A stretch of 64,000 nucleotides of DNA, from contig JADGAZ010000004.1 of NCBI GenBank assembly GCA_015231755.1, forward strand, positions 124,001 through 188,000, in the 5' to 3' direction. The position numbers and the translations under genes were made by a program. The notes under the pieces are model-generated. The model ran no database searches. It was not told the DNA's origin and was given only the letters and a program-made list of their open reading frames with translations. This DNA is from Magnetococcales bacterium (GTDB lineage: Bacteria; Pseudomonadota; Magnetococcia; Magnetococcales; Magnetaquicoccaceae). Below, piece by piece: positions 62,848-64,000 of the stretch; positions within the stretch are counted from its first letter, which is position 1; each line of letters starts with the position of its first letter.

Positions 62848-64000
62848 CTAACGCTCCTTGAGGCTTTCATCCATAATGCTGGTCAGGGTGTACAGGAAAT
62901 AGGTGATCAGCAATCGGGATCCCACCTTGATATCGGCGGTGAGTGTCATGCCACGAATCAACCGCGCCCCTTCCGGGAGATGCTCCAGATCGGTCTTGGT
63001 CAGCTTGACCCGACCCACATGAAACGCCCCGCCGGCATTGCGCGCCGCACTCTCCCGGCCATCGTTGACCCCCTGGAAGGACTCCTGACTCACAAACTGC
63101 AAACGTCCCTCCAACACTCCGTGGCGCTGATAGGGAAACGCGCTCACCTTGATCACCACCTTGTCACCGTTGCCCACATACCCCACGTCGATGGAGTCCA
63201 GCATGATCTCGGCGATCAGTACCGCGTCCGCCGGCACAATGGTGATCAGCAGTTCCGCCGGATTCAGCACCGATCCGGTGGCCCGTTTGGCCACATCCAG
63301 CACCACCCCATCCACCGGCGAGGTCATCACCTCCATGTCGCTCATCCGCCGGGCCTTGATCACCAGTTCATTGAGCTTGGCCGACTCGGTGCGCGCCTCG
63401 ATCAACCGATCCAGCAACTGCCGAGTCCACTCGTCCACAAAGGTCTGACGCTCCGCCTTTTTGGCGGCCAGATTGTGTCGCATCTCCACCAGACGGTTGC
63501 CCGCCTCCTGATGGGCCTGTTCGGTGCGCACCCGGTTCACCTTGGAGTCCTGATACTGCAACTGACTGCCGGTGCCGCTCTTTTGAAGCGTATCCCGCAT
63601 CCCTTCCACATCCTTGGAGATTTTCAGGAGCGTGGCCAAAGAGACCCGTTCATCCTCGGTGGAGCGGATGTTGGCTTGAAGGCGTTGAATCTCCTCATCG
63701 AACATCAGCAAACGGGACTGATACTGGGCTTGACGCTTGGTCAACAACGCCGACTGCAACCGTTCGTCCTGGTTGGGGGAGGCGCCGATTTCAAAGGGGG
63801 TGTTGTTGATTTCGTGTTCCAGACGCCGGATCTGCACCTGAAGGGCCTGCTGCTGGGCCAGAAGCGATGACAGATCGGCATGGGCGAAGGTGGCGTCGAA
63901 GGTGGCCAGGATCTGTCCCTTGGTCACCATGTCCCCAGCCTTGACCTTCAATTCGCGGATGATCGCCCGTTCCATGGGCTGAAGCTGCAACGGCGGGGTA
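62848..64000 (-). CDS. Type I secretion HlyD-family membrane fusion protein, 5' end outside window
   Basis: At least 384 residues of an HlyD/PrtE-type adaptor, open to the window edge; the missing N-terminus would hold the membrane anchor. Visible are the first lipoyl half (IIRELKVKAGDMVTKGQILATFD), a long coiled coil (about 40-215), the second half (TSPVDGVVLDVAKRATGSVL), a beta-barrel and the C-terminal GMTLTADIKVGSRLLITYFLYTL...SLKER, typical of type I adaptors. It would bridge an ABC exporter to an outer-membrane channel. An ABC transporter gene probably lies just outside the window. The downstream giant gene is the likely substrate. Confidence 0.9.
   Translation of the reverse strand, partial: TPPLQLQPMERAIIRELKVKAGDMVTKGQILATFDATFAHADLSSLLAQQQALQVQIRRLEHEINNTPFEIGASPNQDERLQSALLTKRQAQYQSRLLMFDEEIQRLQANIRSTEDERVSLATLLKISKDVEGMRDTLQKSGTGSQLQYQDSKVNRVRTEQAHQEAGNRLVEMRHNLAAKKAERQTFVDEWTRQLLDRLIEARTESAKLNELVIKARRMSDMEVMTSPVDGVVLDVAKRATGSVLNPAELLITIVPADAVLIAEIMLDSIDVGYVGNGDKVVIKVSAFPYQRHGVLEGRLQFVSQESFQGVNDGRESAARNAGGAFHVGRVKLTKTDLEHLPEGARLIRGMTLTADIKVGSRLLITYFLYTLTSIMDESLKER

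Overview
This 64 kb window is GC-rich, densely packed bacterial DNA. It carries split AccB/AccC, type II AroQ, ThiG, ThrC, a DUF484-xerC pair, an RND pump, a large extracellular-polysaccharide (EPS) locus and many two-component proteins, all typical of a free-living proteobacterium. The mix of hybrid kinases, a giant repeat protein and a fused ThiS-ThiG made me think of the Magnetococcales/alphaproteobacterial neighbourhood, but that placement is a guess from memory. I saw no tRNA, rRNA, CRISPR array, insertion sequence or phage gene.

Layout. 1-5.0 kb: the end of a TPR protein, a receiver domain fused to a metallo-beta-lactamase-fold hydrolase, a LysR regulator, a lipoprotein lytic transglycosylase and a protein with two cyclic-nucleotide-binding domains. 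5.3-9.5 kb: an RND efflux adaptor and pump behind a palindromic operator-like site. 9.5-15.8 kb: a Sel1 protein, a housekeeping run on the minus strand (aroQ, accB, accC, hpt-like), a ThiS-ThiG fusion, a HybE-like chaperone and a small lipoprotein behind a good sigma-54 promoter candidate.

16.0-29.8 kb is an EPS locus of the type linked to exosortase A (PEP-CTERM/XrtA). The minus-strand arm encodes sugar transferase, chain-length protein, tyrosine kinase with a Gly-Tyr tail, deacetylase, FemAB-like protein and an asparagine-synthetase-like protein. The plus-strand arm encodes a GT2, a GT39-like protein, a GT4 and an O-ligase. No exosortase is present in the window. 29.8-32.9 kb holds three exported proteins: a lytic transglycosylase, an unknown protein with a LamG-like start, and a retropepsin-like protease. 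33.0-39.4 kb is housekeeping: PilZ, threonine synthase, CYTH, rhodanese plus ArsR, DUF484, XerC and an ElyC-like protein.

39.4-48.5 kb is a four-gene phosphorelay operon: a membrane hybrid kinase, a hybrid kinase with an apparently cytoplasmic periplasmic-binding-protein domain, an HD-GYP response regulator and a receiver-kinase. 49.4-53.5 kb is a PAS histidine kinase overlapping an NtrC-type sigma-54 activator. 53.6-62.4 kb is one gene for a protein of about 2,921 residues made almost wholly of some 360 eight-residue units (L-T-T-T-Q-L-x-x), with a type I secretion HlyD-family adaptor upstream that runs off the window. My best candidate for an undescribed system is this block: a type I-exported octapeptide-repeat giant, possibly controlled by sigma-54 and the adjacent kinase/NtrC pair.
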